From Candidatus Jorgensenbacteria bacterium RIFCSPLOWO2_12_FULL_42_11 (lineage in GTDB: Bacteria > Patescibacteriota > Minisyncoccia > UBA6257 > MFKM01): DNA of 30,924 bases. Position 1 is the first letter of the stretch, and each line of letters starts with the position of its first letter. Shown here piece by piece: positions 20,733-27,544 of this stretch. The DNA lies in the NCBI GenBank assembly GCA_001779575.1, contig MFKM01000030.1:1-30924 (forward strand). The letters are read 5' to 3'. The notes below the pieces were generated by a model. It had not been told where the DNA came from. It saw only the letters and a program-made list of their open reading frames with translations, and did no database searches. The position numbers and the translations under genes are program-made.

Positions 20733-20762
20733 TTGACAATGGCTCTATGTTTTTGGTAGTTT
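20733..20762 (+). promoter_or_regulatory. putative promoter of the str operon
   Basis: A perfect TTGACA (20733-20738) is followed after 18 bases by TAGTTT (20757-20762), a poor -10. The leader before the rpsL ATG would be about 20 bases. Confidence 0.45.
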
Positions 20763-20787
20763 TATTGAATATCGTTTTCAAAGATCA

Positions 20788-21201
20788 ATGCCCACCGTCA
20801 ATCAATTAATCAAAAAAGGGAGAGCGAAATCTGTCAGGAAAAAGAAAACCCCGGCCCTGGGGCGTTATTTTAATAACCTGAAAAATCGTCCGACTTTATC
20901 AATCTCGCCTTTTAAGCGGGGAGTTTGCCTGAAGGTTTTCACCACCACCCCCAAAAAACCGAATTCCGCTTTAAGAAAAGTGGCTCGGGTGCGATTGAGC
21001 AACGGCATGGAAGTGACGGCCTATATTCCCGGCGAAGGACACCAGCTTCAGGAACACTCGGTGGTTTTGGTTCGCGGCGGACGGGTTAAGGATTTGCCGG
21101 GCGTGAGATATCATATTGTCCGAGGCATTTTGGACACTACCGGCGTGGAAGGCAGAAAACAGCAACGGTCAAAATATGGGGCGAAAAAACCCAAACAATA
21201 A
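20788..21201 (+). CDS. rpsL: 30S ribosomal protein S12
   Basis: Decoding-centre protein. The 137 residues contain TTTPKKPNSALRKVARVRLSNG, GEGHQLQEHSVVLVRGGRVKDLPGVRYH and RKQQRSKYG, near-invariant in S12. An N-terminal loop (LGRYFNNLKNRPTLSISPFKRG) is about 13 residues longer than in E. coli, as in the 137-residue Firmicutes form, so it is not unusual. First gene of the str operon, after a TTGACA promoter element. Confidence 0.97.
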   Translation: MPTVNQLIKKGRAKSVRKKKTPALGRYFNNLKNRPTLSISPFKRGVCLKVFTTTPKKPNSALRKVARVRLSNGMEVTAYIPGEGHQLQEHSVVLVRGGRVKDLPGVRYHIVRGILDTTGVEGRKQQRSKYGAKKPKQ

Positions 21202-21230
21202 AGAAAATAGAATAAATTAAATTCTAAGTT

Positions 21231-21704
21231 ATGCGCAAAAAACAAATTTATAAAAATAGAAAATTACGCCAGCCCGACATTAAATACGAAAGTCTGACCG
21301 TCGGCCGGTTTATCAATTATTTAATGATTGAAGGTAAGAAAGCTTTGGCTGAAAAAATATTTTATCAGGCCTTGGAACGCGTTCAAAAAACAACCCAGCA
21401 GGAGCCAATGAAAATTTTTGAAAAAGCCCTGGAAAACGCCAGCCCGCTTTTAGCGGTAGTTTCAAGGAGGGTCGGGGGGGCCAATTACCAGGTGCCAATG
21501 GAAGTGAGGCCGGAAAGAAAATTTTTTCTGGCCGGTCATTGGCTTATTAAAGCGGCCCGGTCGCGGAAAGGAAAAACCATGGCGGAAAATTTGGCGGAAG
21601 AAATTATCGCCGCTTCCAAAAACGAAGGCGCGGCCATCAAAAAGAAACAAGATATGCATCGAATAGCGGAAGCCAACCGAGCTTTCGCGCACTTTGCGAG
21701 ATAG
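21231..21704 (+). CDS. rpsG: 30S ribosomal protein S7
   Basis: Primary 16S rRNA-binding protein of the 30S head. The 157 residues show the S7 landmarks: SLTVGRFINYLMIEGKKALAE, FEKALENASPLLAVVSRRVGGANYQVPMEV, RPERKFFLAGHWLIKAARSR and MHRIAEANRAFAHFAR. Length is normal. It follows rpsL by 29 bases. There is no Shine-Dalgarno sequence; the leader is A/T only. Confidence 0.97.
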   Translation: MRKKQIYKNRKLRQPDIKYESLTVGRFINYLMIEGKKALAEKIFYQALERVQKTTQQEPMKIFEKALENASPLLAVVSRRVGGANYQVPMEVRPERKFFLAGHWLIKAARSRKGKTMAENLAEEIIAASKNEGAAIKKKQDMHRIAEANRAFAHFAR

Positions 21705-21793
21705 TTATGAAGGTATAGGGGACAGCGTATAGGGTATGGTCATAAAAGTCGTACCCTAAACACTAAACCCTATGCCCTAAATCCTATGCCAAG
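21705..21793. repeat. degenerate CCCTA repeats and hairpin before fusA
   Basis: The 81-base gap holds GTATAGGG-type words on the left and CCCTAAA/CCCTATG words on the right. TAGGGTATG (21730-21738) pairs with CGTACCCTA (21750-21758). The last unit, CCTATGCC (21783-21790), contains the fusA start codon. Confidence 0.6.
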
Positions 21794-23915
21794 ACAATAC
21801 CCTTTAGAAAAATATCGCGATATCGGCATCATTGCTCACATTGATGCCGGCAAGACGACCGTTTCCGAACGGATTCTTTTTTACACCGGAATTTCCCACA
21901 AAATCGGCGAGGTTCACACTGGCGATACCGTTATGGACTGGATGGAGCAGGAACGGGAAAGAGGAATTACGATAACGGCGGCGGCCACCACTTGTTATTG
22001 GACGCCAACTTATTTGGGCGCGCAAGTTAGCGCGAACAACAACTCTAATAAACGCGAAAACGAATACAGAGTTAACATTATTGACACTCCCGGCCACATT
22101 GATTTTACCGTTGAAGTTCAGCGCTCGCTTAGGGTGCTTGACGGCGGGGTGGTGGTTTTTGACGGAGTGGCCGGCGTGGAGCCGCAGTCGGAAACGGTTT
22201 GGCGTCAGGCGGACAAATACAAAGTCCCGCGGATTTGTTTTGTCAATAAACTTGACCGAATGGGGGCGGATTTTGAAAAAGTGTTGCAATCTATCAGGGA
22301 TCGTTTGCATCCGAAACCGGCAGTGCTCCAGTGGCCCATTGGTTTGGAAGAAAAATTTGAAGGAATTATTGATTTATTGAAACAGCAGGCTTTTTATTTT
22401 GAAGGCGAACATGGCGAGCAAATAATTCCTAAAGAAATCCCGGCTGATTTTAAAAAATTAGCCGAGGAAAAAAGAAGAAAACTGGTGGAATTAATCGCCG
22501 AAACCGACGATAATTTATTACATCGTTATTTAGAAGGACAAGAAATCGGTTTTGAGGATTTAAAAAAGGCCTTAAGACAAGCTTGCTTGAAAGGAGAATT
22601 GATTCCGGTGCTTTGCGGAAGCGCCCTGAAAAATAAAGGCGTTCAGCTTCTTTTGGACGCGGTTGTTGATTATTTGCCTTCGCCGCTTGATTTGCCGGAT
22701 GTGAAAGGATTCAATCCGGAAAATCAGAAAGAAGAAATAAGAGCGCCAAAAGACGATCAGCCTTTCGCGGCCCTGGCTTTTAAAATCGCGGCCGATCCTT
22801 TTGTCGGTTCTTTGACTTATTTTCGGGTTTATTCCGGAATTTTGAAAAAAGGGAGCTATCTCCTTAACGCCAATAAAAATTCCCAGGAAAGAATCGGCCG
22901 GATTTTAAGGATGCACGCCAATCATCGGGAAGAATTAGAGGAAATTTGCGCCGGCGATCTTGGCGCTTTCGTGGGTTTAAAAAATACGACTACCGGAGAC
23001 ACGCTTTGCGATCCAAGCCAGCCGGTTATTTTAGAAAAGATTGTTTTCCCGGAGCCGGTAATTTCTATCCGGATTGAGCCGAAAACCAAAGCGGACCAGG
23101 AGAAAATGTCTTTGGCTTTGCATCGGCTCCAGGAGGAAGACCCGACTTTCAAAGTAGTGGGCGACCCTGATACCGGCGAGACCATTATCTGGGGAATGGG
23201 CGAGCTTCATTTGGAAATTATCGTTGACCGGATGAAACGGGAATTCGGCGTTGAAGGCAATGTCGGTCGGCCCCAGGTGGCTTACAAAGAAACGGTAGTG
23301 GGAACAGCTGAAGCCGAGGGCCGATACATTCGCCAATCCGGCGGCCGGGGCCAGTACGGTCATGTTTGGTTAAAAGTAGAACCTTTGGAGCGAGGCAAGG
23401 GTTTTGAATTTGTTAACGCTATCAGAGGAGGCACTATTCCTTCGGAATTTATTCCGGCCGTGGAAAAAGGAGTTAAGGAAGCGATGGACAAAGGAGTTTT
23501 GGCCGGTTATCCTTTCGTTGACACTCAGGTTTCTCTTTATGACGGCTCTTTTCACGAGGTTGATTCTTCGGAAGCGGCTTTTAAAATCGCCGGTTCTATC
23601 GCTTTTCAGGAGGCCGCTAAAAGAGCCAAAACAATTTTATTAGAGCCGATGATGAAAGTTCAGGTAATTACCCCGCCGGATTTTTTGGGTGAAGTAAACG
23701 GCGACCTTAACGCCCGCCGGGGCAAAATTGAGGCCTTGACGGAAAGAATTGGGATTAATGTCATTGATGTCAAAGTTCCCTTGGCGGAAATGTTTGGCTA
23801 CGCCACTAATATAAGGTCAATGACCCAGGGCCGCGGCAGTTTCACGATGGAATTCAATAGTTACGAAGAAGTGCCCAATAATATTACCCAGCAGATTGCC
23901 GAGGGGAAGAAGTAG
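21786..23915 (+). CDS. fusA: elongation factor G
   Basis: Translocation GTPase. The 709 residues have the G1 loop IIAHIDAGKTTVSERILF, RERGITITAAATT (switch I), IDTPGHIDFTVEVQRSLRVLDG, and FVNKLDRMGADF; domain IV has the RGQYGHVWLKVEP stretch and domain V MFGYATNIRSMTQGRGSFTMEF. After TTCYW there are about 22 residues before RVNIIDTPGH, roughly 12 more than in E. coli, with NNNSNKREN. The start ATG is embedded in the last CCTATGCC repeat unit and lacks a Shine-Dalgarno sequence. Confidence 0.97.
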   Translation: MPRQYPLEKYRDIGIIAHIDAGKTTVSERILFYTGISHKIGEVHTGDTVMDWMEQERERGITITAAATTCYWTPTYLGAQVSANNNSNKRENEYRVNIIDTPGHIDFTVEVQRSLRVLDGGVVVFDGVAGVEPQSETVWRQADKYKVPRICFVNKLDRMGADFEKVLQSIRDRLHPKPAVLQWPIGLEEKFEGIIDLLKQQAFYFEGEHGEQIIPKEIPADFKKLAEEKRRKLVELIAETDDNLLHRYLEGQEIGFEDLKKALRQACLKGELIPVLCGSALKNKGVQLLLDAVVDYLPSPLDLPDVKGFNPENQKEEIRAPKDDQPFAALAFKIAADPFVGSLTYFRVYSGILKKGSYLLNANKNSQERIGRILRMHANHREELEEICAGDLGAFVGLKNTTTGDTLCDPSQPVILEKIVFPEPVISIRIEPKTKADQEKMSLALHRLQEEDPTFKVVGDPDTGETIIWGMGELHLEIIVDRMKREFGVEGNVGRPQVAYKETVVGTAEAEGRYIRQSGGRGQYGHVWLKVEPLERGKGFEFVNAIRGGTIPSEFIPAVEKGVKEAMDKGVLAGYPFVDTQVSLYDGSFHEVDSSEAAFKIAGSIAFQEAAKRAKTILLEPMMKVQVITPPDFLGEVNGDLNARRGKIEALTERIGINVIDVKVPLAEMFGYATNIRSMTQGRGSFTMEFNSYEEVPNNITQQIAEGKK

Positions 23916-23920
23916 AAGGG

Positions 23921-23947
23921 TTGACATAAAAAAAATTTCACTATAAA
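23921..23947 (+). promoter_or_regulatory. promoter of tuf
   Basis: TTGACA (23921-23926), 15-bp spacer, TATAAA (23942-23947). It gives an A-rich leader of about 50 bases without a Shine-Dalgarno sequence before ATG 24007. Confidence 0.6.
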
Positions 23948-24006
23948 CTAACCTGGTCGGTTATTATTAAAAACAGAAAATTAAAAACAGAAACTAAAAA
24001 AATAAT

Positions 24007-25206
24007 ATGGCGGAAAAAACAAAATTTATTAGAACGAAACCCCACGTTAATGTCGGAACCATTGGCCACATTGACCACGGCAAAACGACTTTAACGGCGG
24101 CTATCATGCACGTTTTGCAATTAAAAGGTCTTATTCAAAAAGCGGAAACAATTGACCAGATTGACAACGCGCCCGAAGAAAAAGCCCGGGGCATTACCAT
24201 TGCCATTCACCATTCGGAATACGAAACCGAAAAAAGACATTACGCTCACATTGATTGTCCGGGACACGCTGACTATATTAAAAACATGATTACCGGTTCC
24301 GCCCAGATGGACGGAGCGATTTTAGCGGTTTCAGCGGCTGACGGCCCGATGCCTCAAACCCGAGAACATATTCTTTTGGCCCGTCAGGTCGGCGTTCCGA
24401 CGATGGTGGTTTTTTTGAACAAAGTTGACCAAGTAGACGACAAAGAATTGATTGATTTGGTGGAATCGGAGGTTCGGGAACTTTTGAAGAAATATGAATT
24501 TCCGGGTGATGAAATTCCGATTATTCGCGGTTCGGCTCTTAAGGCCTTGGAGGCCAAATCCATTGACGATGAATGGTGTAAGCCGATTTTGGAATTAGCC
24601 AAGGCGCTTGACGAATATATTCCCGACCCGGTCAGAGAAACAGATAAGCCTTTCCTTATGCCGATTGAAGATATTTTCAGCATTGAAGGACGGGGGACGG
24701 TTGTGACCGGCAGAATTGAACGGGGAGTGGTTAAGGTGAACGAAGAGGTTGAATTAGTTGGCTTGAAGCCGACCAGCAAGGTGACGGTAACCGGCATTGA
24801 AATGTTTAATAAAATTTTAGACGAAGGGCAGGCCGGTGAAAATGTCGGTATTTTGCTCCGCGGTTTGAAAAAAGAAGACGTGGAGCGCGGTCAGGTCATC
24901 GCTAAAATTGGCAGCGTAACGCCGCATACTGAATTTGAAGCCAGTGTTTATATTTTAAGCAAAGAGGAGGGCGGGCGGCATACGCCGTTTTTCACCGGTT
25001 ACAAGCCCCAATTTTATATCCGGACTTGCGATATTACCGGCGAAGCGACCTTGCCGGCGGGAATTGAGATGGTCATGCCCGGCGATACCGTTAGCCCGAT
25101 CATTAAACTTATCGCTCCGGTAGCCTTGGAAGAGAAACAGCGTTTCGCTATCCGCGAAGGAGGCAAGACGGTGGGCGCCGGCGCTATAACCAAAATAACA
25201 AAGTAA
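24007..25206 (+). CDS. tuf: elongation factor Tu
   Basis: GTPase that delivers aminoacyl-tRNA to the ribosome. The 399 residues show GHIDHGKTTLTAAI (G1), ARGITIAIHHSEYET (switch I), DCPGHADYIKNMITG (G3), NKVDQVDD (G4) and domains II and III with VTGRIERGVVKVNEEVE and GGRHTPFFTGYKPQFY. Switch I reads AIHHSEY where most bacteria have NTAHVEY, but the invariant Thr of GITI is kept. It has its own promoter and begins the S10 part of the cluster. Confidence 0.97.
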   Translation: MAEKTKFIRTKPHVNVGTIGHIDHGKTTLTAAIMHVLQLKGLIQKAETIDQIDNAPEEKARGITIAIHHSEYETEKRHYAHIDCPGHADYIKNMITGSAQMDGAILAVSAADGPMPQTREHILLARQVGVPTMVVFLNKVDQVDDKELIDLVESEVRELLKKYEFPGDEIPIIRGSALKALEAKSIDDEWCKPILELAKALDEYIPDPVRETDKPFLMPIEDIFSIEGRGTVVTGRIERGVVKVNEEVELVGLKPTSKVTVTGIEMFNKILDEGQAGENVGILLRGLKKEDVERGQVIAKIGSVTPHTEFEASVYILSKEEGGRHTPFFTGYKPQFYIRTCDITGEATLPAGIEMVMPGDTVSPIIKLIAPVALEEKQRFAIREGGKTVGAGAITKITK

Positions 25207-25230
25207 GAATTTTTTCTAAGTAGAATAAGC

Positions 25231-25254
25231 CTTGCCTGCCTGCCGGCAGGCAAG
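25231..25254. repeat. CTGCCGGCAG-type hairpin between tuf and rpsJ
   Basis: A perfect 10-bp stem CTTGCCTGCC (25231-25240) with GGCAGGCAAG (25245-25254) around TGCC; the inner 14 bases are themselves a perfect palindrome. No T-run follows, so it is a repeat or processing site, not a clear terminator. Confidence 0.7.
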
Positions 25255-25270
25255 TTGAAAATTAAGACAC

Positions 25271-25609
25271 ATGGCAAAAAAAGTTTCCGACAAAAAAGAA
25301 GACAAGGAAAAATTGAGGTTGAAAATTAAGTCTTACGATCACAAGCTGATTGACAATTCTTGTCGGCAGATTATTGAAGTGGTTGAGCGTCAGGGAGGAG
25401 AATTGGTCGGTCCGGTTCCTTTACCTACCGAATTCCGCCGTTATACCGTTAATCGTTCAACTTTTGTCCATAAGAACGCGCGGGAACAATTTGAAATGCG
25501 CGTTCATAAACGCCTGATTGACATCGTTAACCCCAATCAGAAAATCATTGATTCCTTGACTAATCTCAATTTGCCGGCGGGGGTTGATGTTGAAATAAAA
25601 ATGATGTAA
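25271..25609 (+). CDS. rpsJ: 30S ribosomal protein S10
   Basis: Head protein of the 30S subunit and NusB partner in antitermination. The 112 residues contain LRLKIKSYDHKLIDNSCRQIIE, GPVPLPTEFRRYTVNRSTFVHKNAREQFEMRVHKR and NLPAGVDVEIKMM, all typical S10. A lysine-rich N-terminal tail of about 12 residues precedes the domain. It is separated from rplC by a 99-base gap with a hairpin. Confidence 0.97.
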   Translation: MAKKVSDKKEDKEKLRLKIKSYDHKLIDNSCRQIIEVVERQGGELVGPVPLPTEFRRYTVNRSTFVHKNAREQFEMRVHKRLIDIVNPNQKIIDSLTNLNLPAGVDVEIKMM

Positions 25610-25650
25610 AATGCGGCAAAGAAATAAAGGATTTAGCCAAAGAATAATTT

Positions 25651-25679
25651 AAACTGCCAAGGCTAAACCTGGGCAGTTT
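25651..25679 (+). terminator. hairpin with short T-run between rpsJ and rplC
   Basis: Stem AAACTGCC (25651-25658) with GGCAGTTT (25672-25679), inner AGG/CCT pairing, then TTTTGATTTG. It could attenuate transcription between rpsJ and rplC, but the operon must be read through or have a second promoter. Confidence 0.5.
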
Positions 25680-25708
25680 TGATTTGCGACAAATAATAAA
25701 ATAATTTT

Positions 25709-26155
25709 ATGGAATTAATTTCCGGTCAAAAATTGAAAATGAGCCAGATTTTTAAAGATGGGAAAGTTATCGCGGTTACCCCGGTCAAGGTTGCCGATAT
25801 TTCTGTTTTTAACGAAGGCGAGCTGGTGAAAATAACCGGAGTGACAAGAGGCATCGGATTTCAGGGCGGGGTCAAACGTTGGGGTTTTCACGGCGGTCCG
25901 AAAAGCCACGGCCAGAAACATCGTTTGCGGGCGCCCGGTTCAATCGGGTCAACCGCGCCTCAACGAGTATTGAAAGGAAGAAAAATGGCTGGCCATACCG
26001 GCGCTCGCCAAAAAACCGTCAGAAATCTTAAAGTGGTTGCCTTGGATAAAGAAAACGCTATTTTAATGCTGAAAGGAGCCGTCCCGGGCTATAAAAACAC
26101 TAAAATTTTAATTTCCCTTCCTTTGAAAAAGGCCCCGGAAGGAATTAAATCATAA
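25709..26155 (+). CDS. rplC: 50S ribosomal protein L3, shortened
   Basis: Early-assembly 50S protein reaching the peptidyl transferase centre. Only 148 residues, against about 205-215 in other bacteria. The N-terminus (MELISGQKLKMSQIFKDGKVIAVTPVKV) and the second half (VTRGIGFQGGVKRWGFHGGPKSHGQKHRLRAPGSIG, GRKMAGHTGARQKTV, LMLKGAVPGYKNTKILI) are well conserved. About 55-60 residues of the intervening barrel are missing, so VTPVKV runs straight into DISVFNEGELVKI. The frame is clean and the long loop that approaches the catalytic centre is retained. Either a real in-frame reduction or an assembly artefact. Confidence 0.92.
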   Translation: MELISGQKLKMSQIFKDGKVIAVTPVKVADISVFNEGELVKITGVTRGIGFQGGVKRWGFHGGPKSHGQKHRLRAPGSIGSTAPQRVLKGRKMAGHTGARQKTVRNLKVVALDKENAILMLKGAVPGYKNTKILISLPLKKAPEGIKS

Positions 26156-26158
26156 TTT

Positions 26159-26788
26159 ATGAAGGTAGATTTATTCAATCAAAAAAACGAAAAAACCGGA
26201 ACGCTGGACTTGCCAGACGCCGTTTTTGGCGTTGAATGGAATCCGGATTTGGTTCATCAGGCGTTGACGGTTCAAGTAGCCAATCGAAGGAAGGTTTTGG
26301 CCAACACCAAAGACCGGAGCGAAGTCAGCGGCGGCGGTCGGAAACCGTGGCGGCAAAAAGGCACCGGCCGGGCAAGACACGGCTCCACCCGTTCGCCTTT
26401 ATGGAGAGGCGGCGGCATTACTTTCGGTCCGATTAAAGAAAGAAATTTTTCCAGAAAGATTAATAAAAAAATGAAACAATTAGCGATTTTGGGAATTATT
26501 TCAAAAAAACTCGGCGAGCAGGAAATAAAAATCATTGACACTCTTGAATTGAAAGACCGCAAAACCAAAAATTTAGCCAACTTGGCGAAAAATTTTATTT
26601 CGTCAAAAGAAAGTCTTTTATTAATTCCGGCTAAAGAAAATAAAAATATTTATTCGGCGGCCCGCAATCTGGCGAAAGTCGGCGCGTTAAGCCCGGAGTC
26701 GCTTAACGTTTACGATTTATTGAAATATCAAAAAGTTCTTTTGGATCAAGGAGCCGTTGAATCAATAGTCAAACATTACAAAATATGA
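26159..26788 (+). CDS. rplD: 50S ribosomal protein L4
   Basis: Early-assembly protein with an exit-tunnel loop. The 209 residues include VHQALTVQVANRRKVLANTKDRSEVSGGGRKPWRQKGTGRARHGSTRSPLWRGGG, the strongly conserved tunnel loop. Length is normal. The stop TGA (26786-26788) is inside TATGA, one copy of the target duplication of the element that follows. Before insertion this stop would have overlapped the rplW start as ATGA. L4 is the autoregulator of the S10 operon in E. coli; nothing here shows that. Confidence 0.97.
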   Translation: MKVDLFNQKNEKTGTLDLPDAVFGVEWNPDLVHQALTVQVANRRKVLANTKDRSEVSGGGRKPWRQKGTGRARHGSTRSPLWRGGGITFGPIKERNFSRKINKKMKQLAILGIISKKLGEQEIKIIDTLELKDRKTKNLANLAKNFISSKESLLLIPAKENKNIYSAARNLAKVGALSPESLNVYDLLKYQKVLLDQGAVESIVKHYKI

Positions 26789-27023
26789 CCCAGTACTACA
26801 ACTCCGATGGTATTCTTCTAAGACAATACGTTATCAGATAGAAAGATGAAGTTTGTTTTATTGGTAAGGTCTGGGAGTTTTAATAAAACGACAGAAGAAT
26901 ACATTGAGACAAAAATTATTAAACAAGATATTATGAATAATCAGAACAAAAATAATCAAGTCGCATTAAATCTAATCAACTCCAAAATGAGGAATTTTTG
27001 TCTTTCGGAGTTGTAGTGCTGGG
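26789..27023. mobile_element. miniature element, CCCAGTA family, copy 1 (235 bp), between rplD and rplW
   Basis: Terminal inverted repeats CCCAGTACTACAACTCCGA (26789-26807) and its complement at 27005-27023, one mismatch in 19. TATGA occurs directly before (26784-26788) and after (27024-27028): a 5-bp target duplication that includes the rplD stop and the rplW start. Inside are a second inverted pair, GTATTCTTCT and AGAAGAATAC, and a 56-codon frame. Copy 2 after rplW has the same ends and order of parts. Confidence 0.75.
26846..27016 (+). CDS. possible 56-residue protein inside the rplD-rplW element
   Basis: ATG 26846 to TAG 27014. The product begins MKFVLLVRSGSFNKTTEEY, continues ETKIIKQDIM, is Asn/Gln/Lys-rich in the middle, and ends NSKMRNFCLSEL. 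The related element after rplW carries the matching reading EEYFETKIIK...NSKTRDFCLSEL, with several synonymous differences, though its start codon is ATA and one base is inserted after NKT. This suggests descent from a coding sequence, perhaps the end of a lost transposase. No Shine-Dalgarno sequence; expression uncertain. Confidence 0.35.
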   Translation: MKFVLLVRSGSFNKTTEEYIETKIIKQDIMNNQNKNNQVALNLINSKMRNFCLSEL

Positions 27024-27024
27024 T

Positions 27025-27300
27025 ATGAAAATGACGATTAAAAAACCGATGATCAGCGAGAAGACGATGGAAATGGGGAAAATCCGCAAATATGTTTTTT
27101 TGGTTGACCGTCAGGCAAACGCTTATGAGGTTAAGAAAGGAATAGAATCCATCTACAAAGTTAACGTGGAATCGGTCAATGTTATAAATCAAAAAGGAAA
27201 AATCAAGAGGTCGGGTCGCGGCGTTAGTCGCCGGCCATCTTCCAAGAAAGCCATTGTGACTATCAAAAAAGGACAGACGATTGATGTTTTGCCAAAATAA
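27025..27300 (+). CDS. rplW: 50S ribosomal protein L23
   Basis: Exit-site protein, docking point of trigger factor and SRP. From ATG 27025 it has 91 residues: KPMISEKTMEMGKIRKYVFLVDRQANAYEVKKGIESIYKVNVESVNV, then the tunnel-loop region KGKIKRSGRGVSRRPSSKKAIVTIKKGQTIDVL. All are L23 landmarks. The start lies in TATGA, the right-hand target duplication of the preceding element; ATG 27031 is an alternative. A second related element follows 6 bases after the stop. Confidence 0.95.
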   Translation: MKMTIKKPMISEKTMEMGKIRKYVFLVDRQANAYEVKKGIESIYKVNVESVNVINQKGKIKRSGRGVSRRPSSKKAIVTIKKGQTIDVLPK

Positions 27301-27306
27301 AATATG

Positions 27307-27543
27307 CCCAGTAACTCAACTCCGATGGTATTCTTCTGTGATAATGCGTTGTAAGATAAAAAGATAAAGCTTATTTTATCGAATATATTCAAAGAACCCA
27401 ACAAAACAAATAGAAGAATACTTCGAAACAAAAATCATTAAACTAAGATATATGAAAAATAAAAAACAAAACAAATCAGTCGAATCAATATCAACCAACT
27501 CCAAGACGAGAGATTTTTGTCTTTCGGAGTTGAGTTAACTGGG
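27307..27543. mobile_element. miniature element, CCCAGTA family, copy 2 (237 bp), between rplW and rplB
   Basis: Ends CCCAGTAACTCAACTCCGA (27307-27325) and its complement at 27524-27543 with one extra base. TATG precedes (27303-27306) and follows (27544-27547): the target duplication again contains the downstream start codon. The inner pair GTATTCTTCT/AGAAGAATAC and a CAACTCC-AAGAC...GTCTT-GGAGTTG hairpin at the right end are present. Bases 10-30 of both copies are identical (CAACTCCGATGGTATTCTTC), while the interior is diverged. Confidence 0.75.
27452..27538 (+). pseudogene. decayed counterpart of the element-encoded small frame
   Basis: ATG 27452 opens 28 codons ending NSKTRDFCLSELS. The homologous frame extends upstream without stop to 27368 (EEYFETKIIKLRYM), but the base matching the other copy's ATG is changed to ATA and one extra base shifts the frame, so a full-length product cannot be made. 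Confidence 0.35.
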
Positions 27544-27544
27544 T

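Noticed and set aside
20836..20930. Unusual insertion in S12
   Set aside because: The longer N-terminal loop matches the common 137-residue S12 form of Firmicutes and is not special.
26789..27543. Introns or ribosomal-protein autoregulatory leaders around rplW
   Set aside because: Both flanks carry direct TATG(A) duplications and the ends are inverted repeats shared with an element in a pilin gene, which favours insertions. No intron core motifs were seen.
27301..27544. Missing L2 N-terminus encoded upstream by a frameshifted exon
   Set aside because: None of the frames between rplW and ATG 27545 encodes a KPTSPGRR-like segment; the sequence there is the element.
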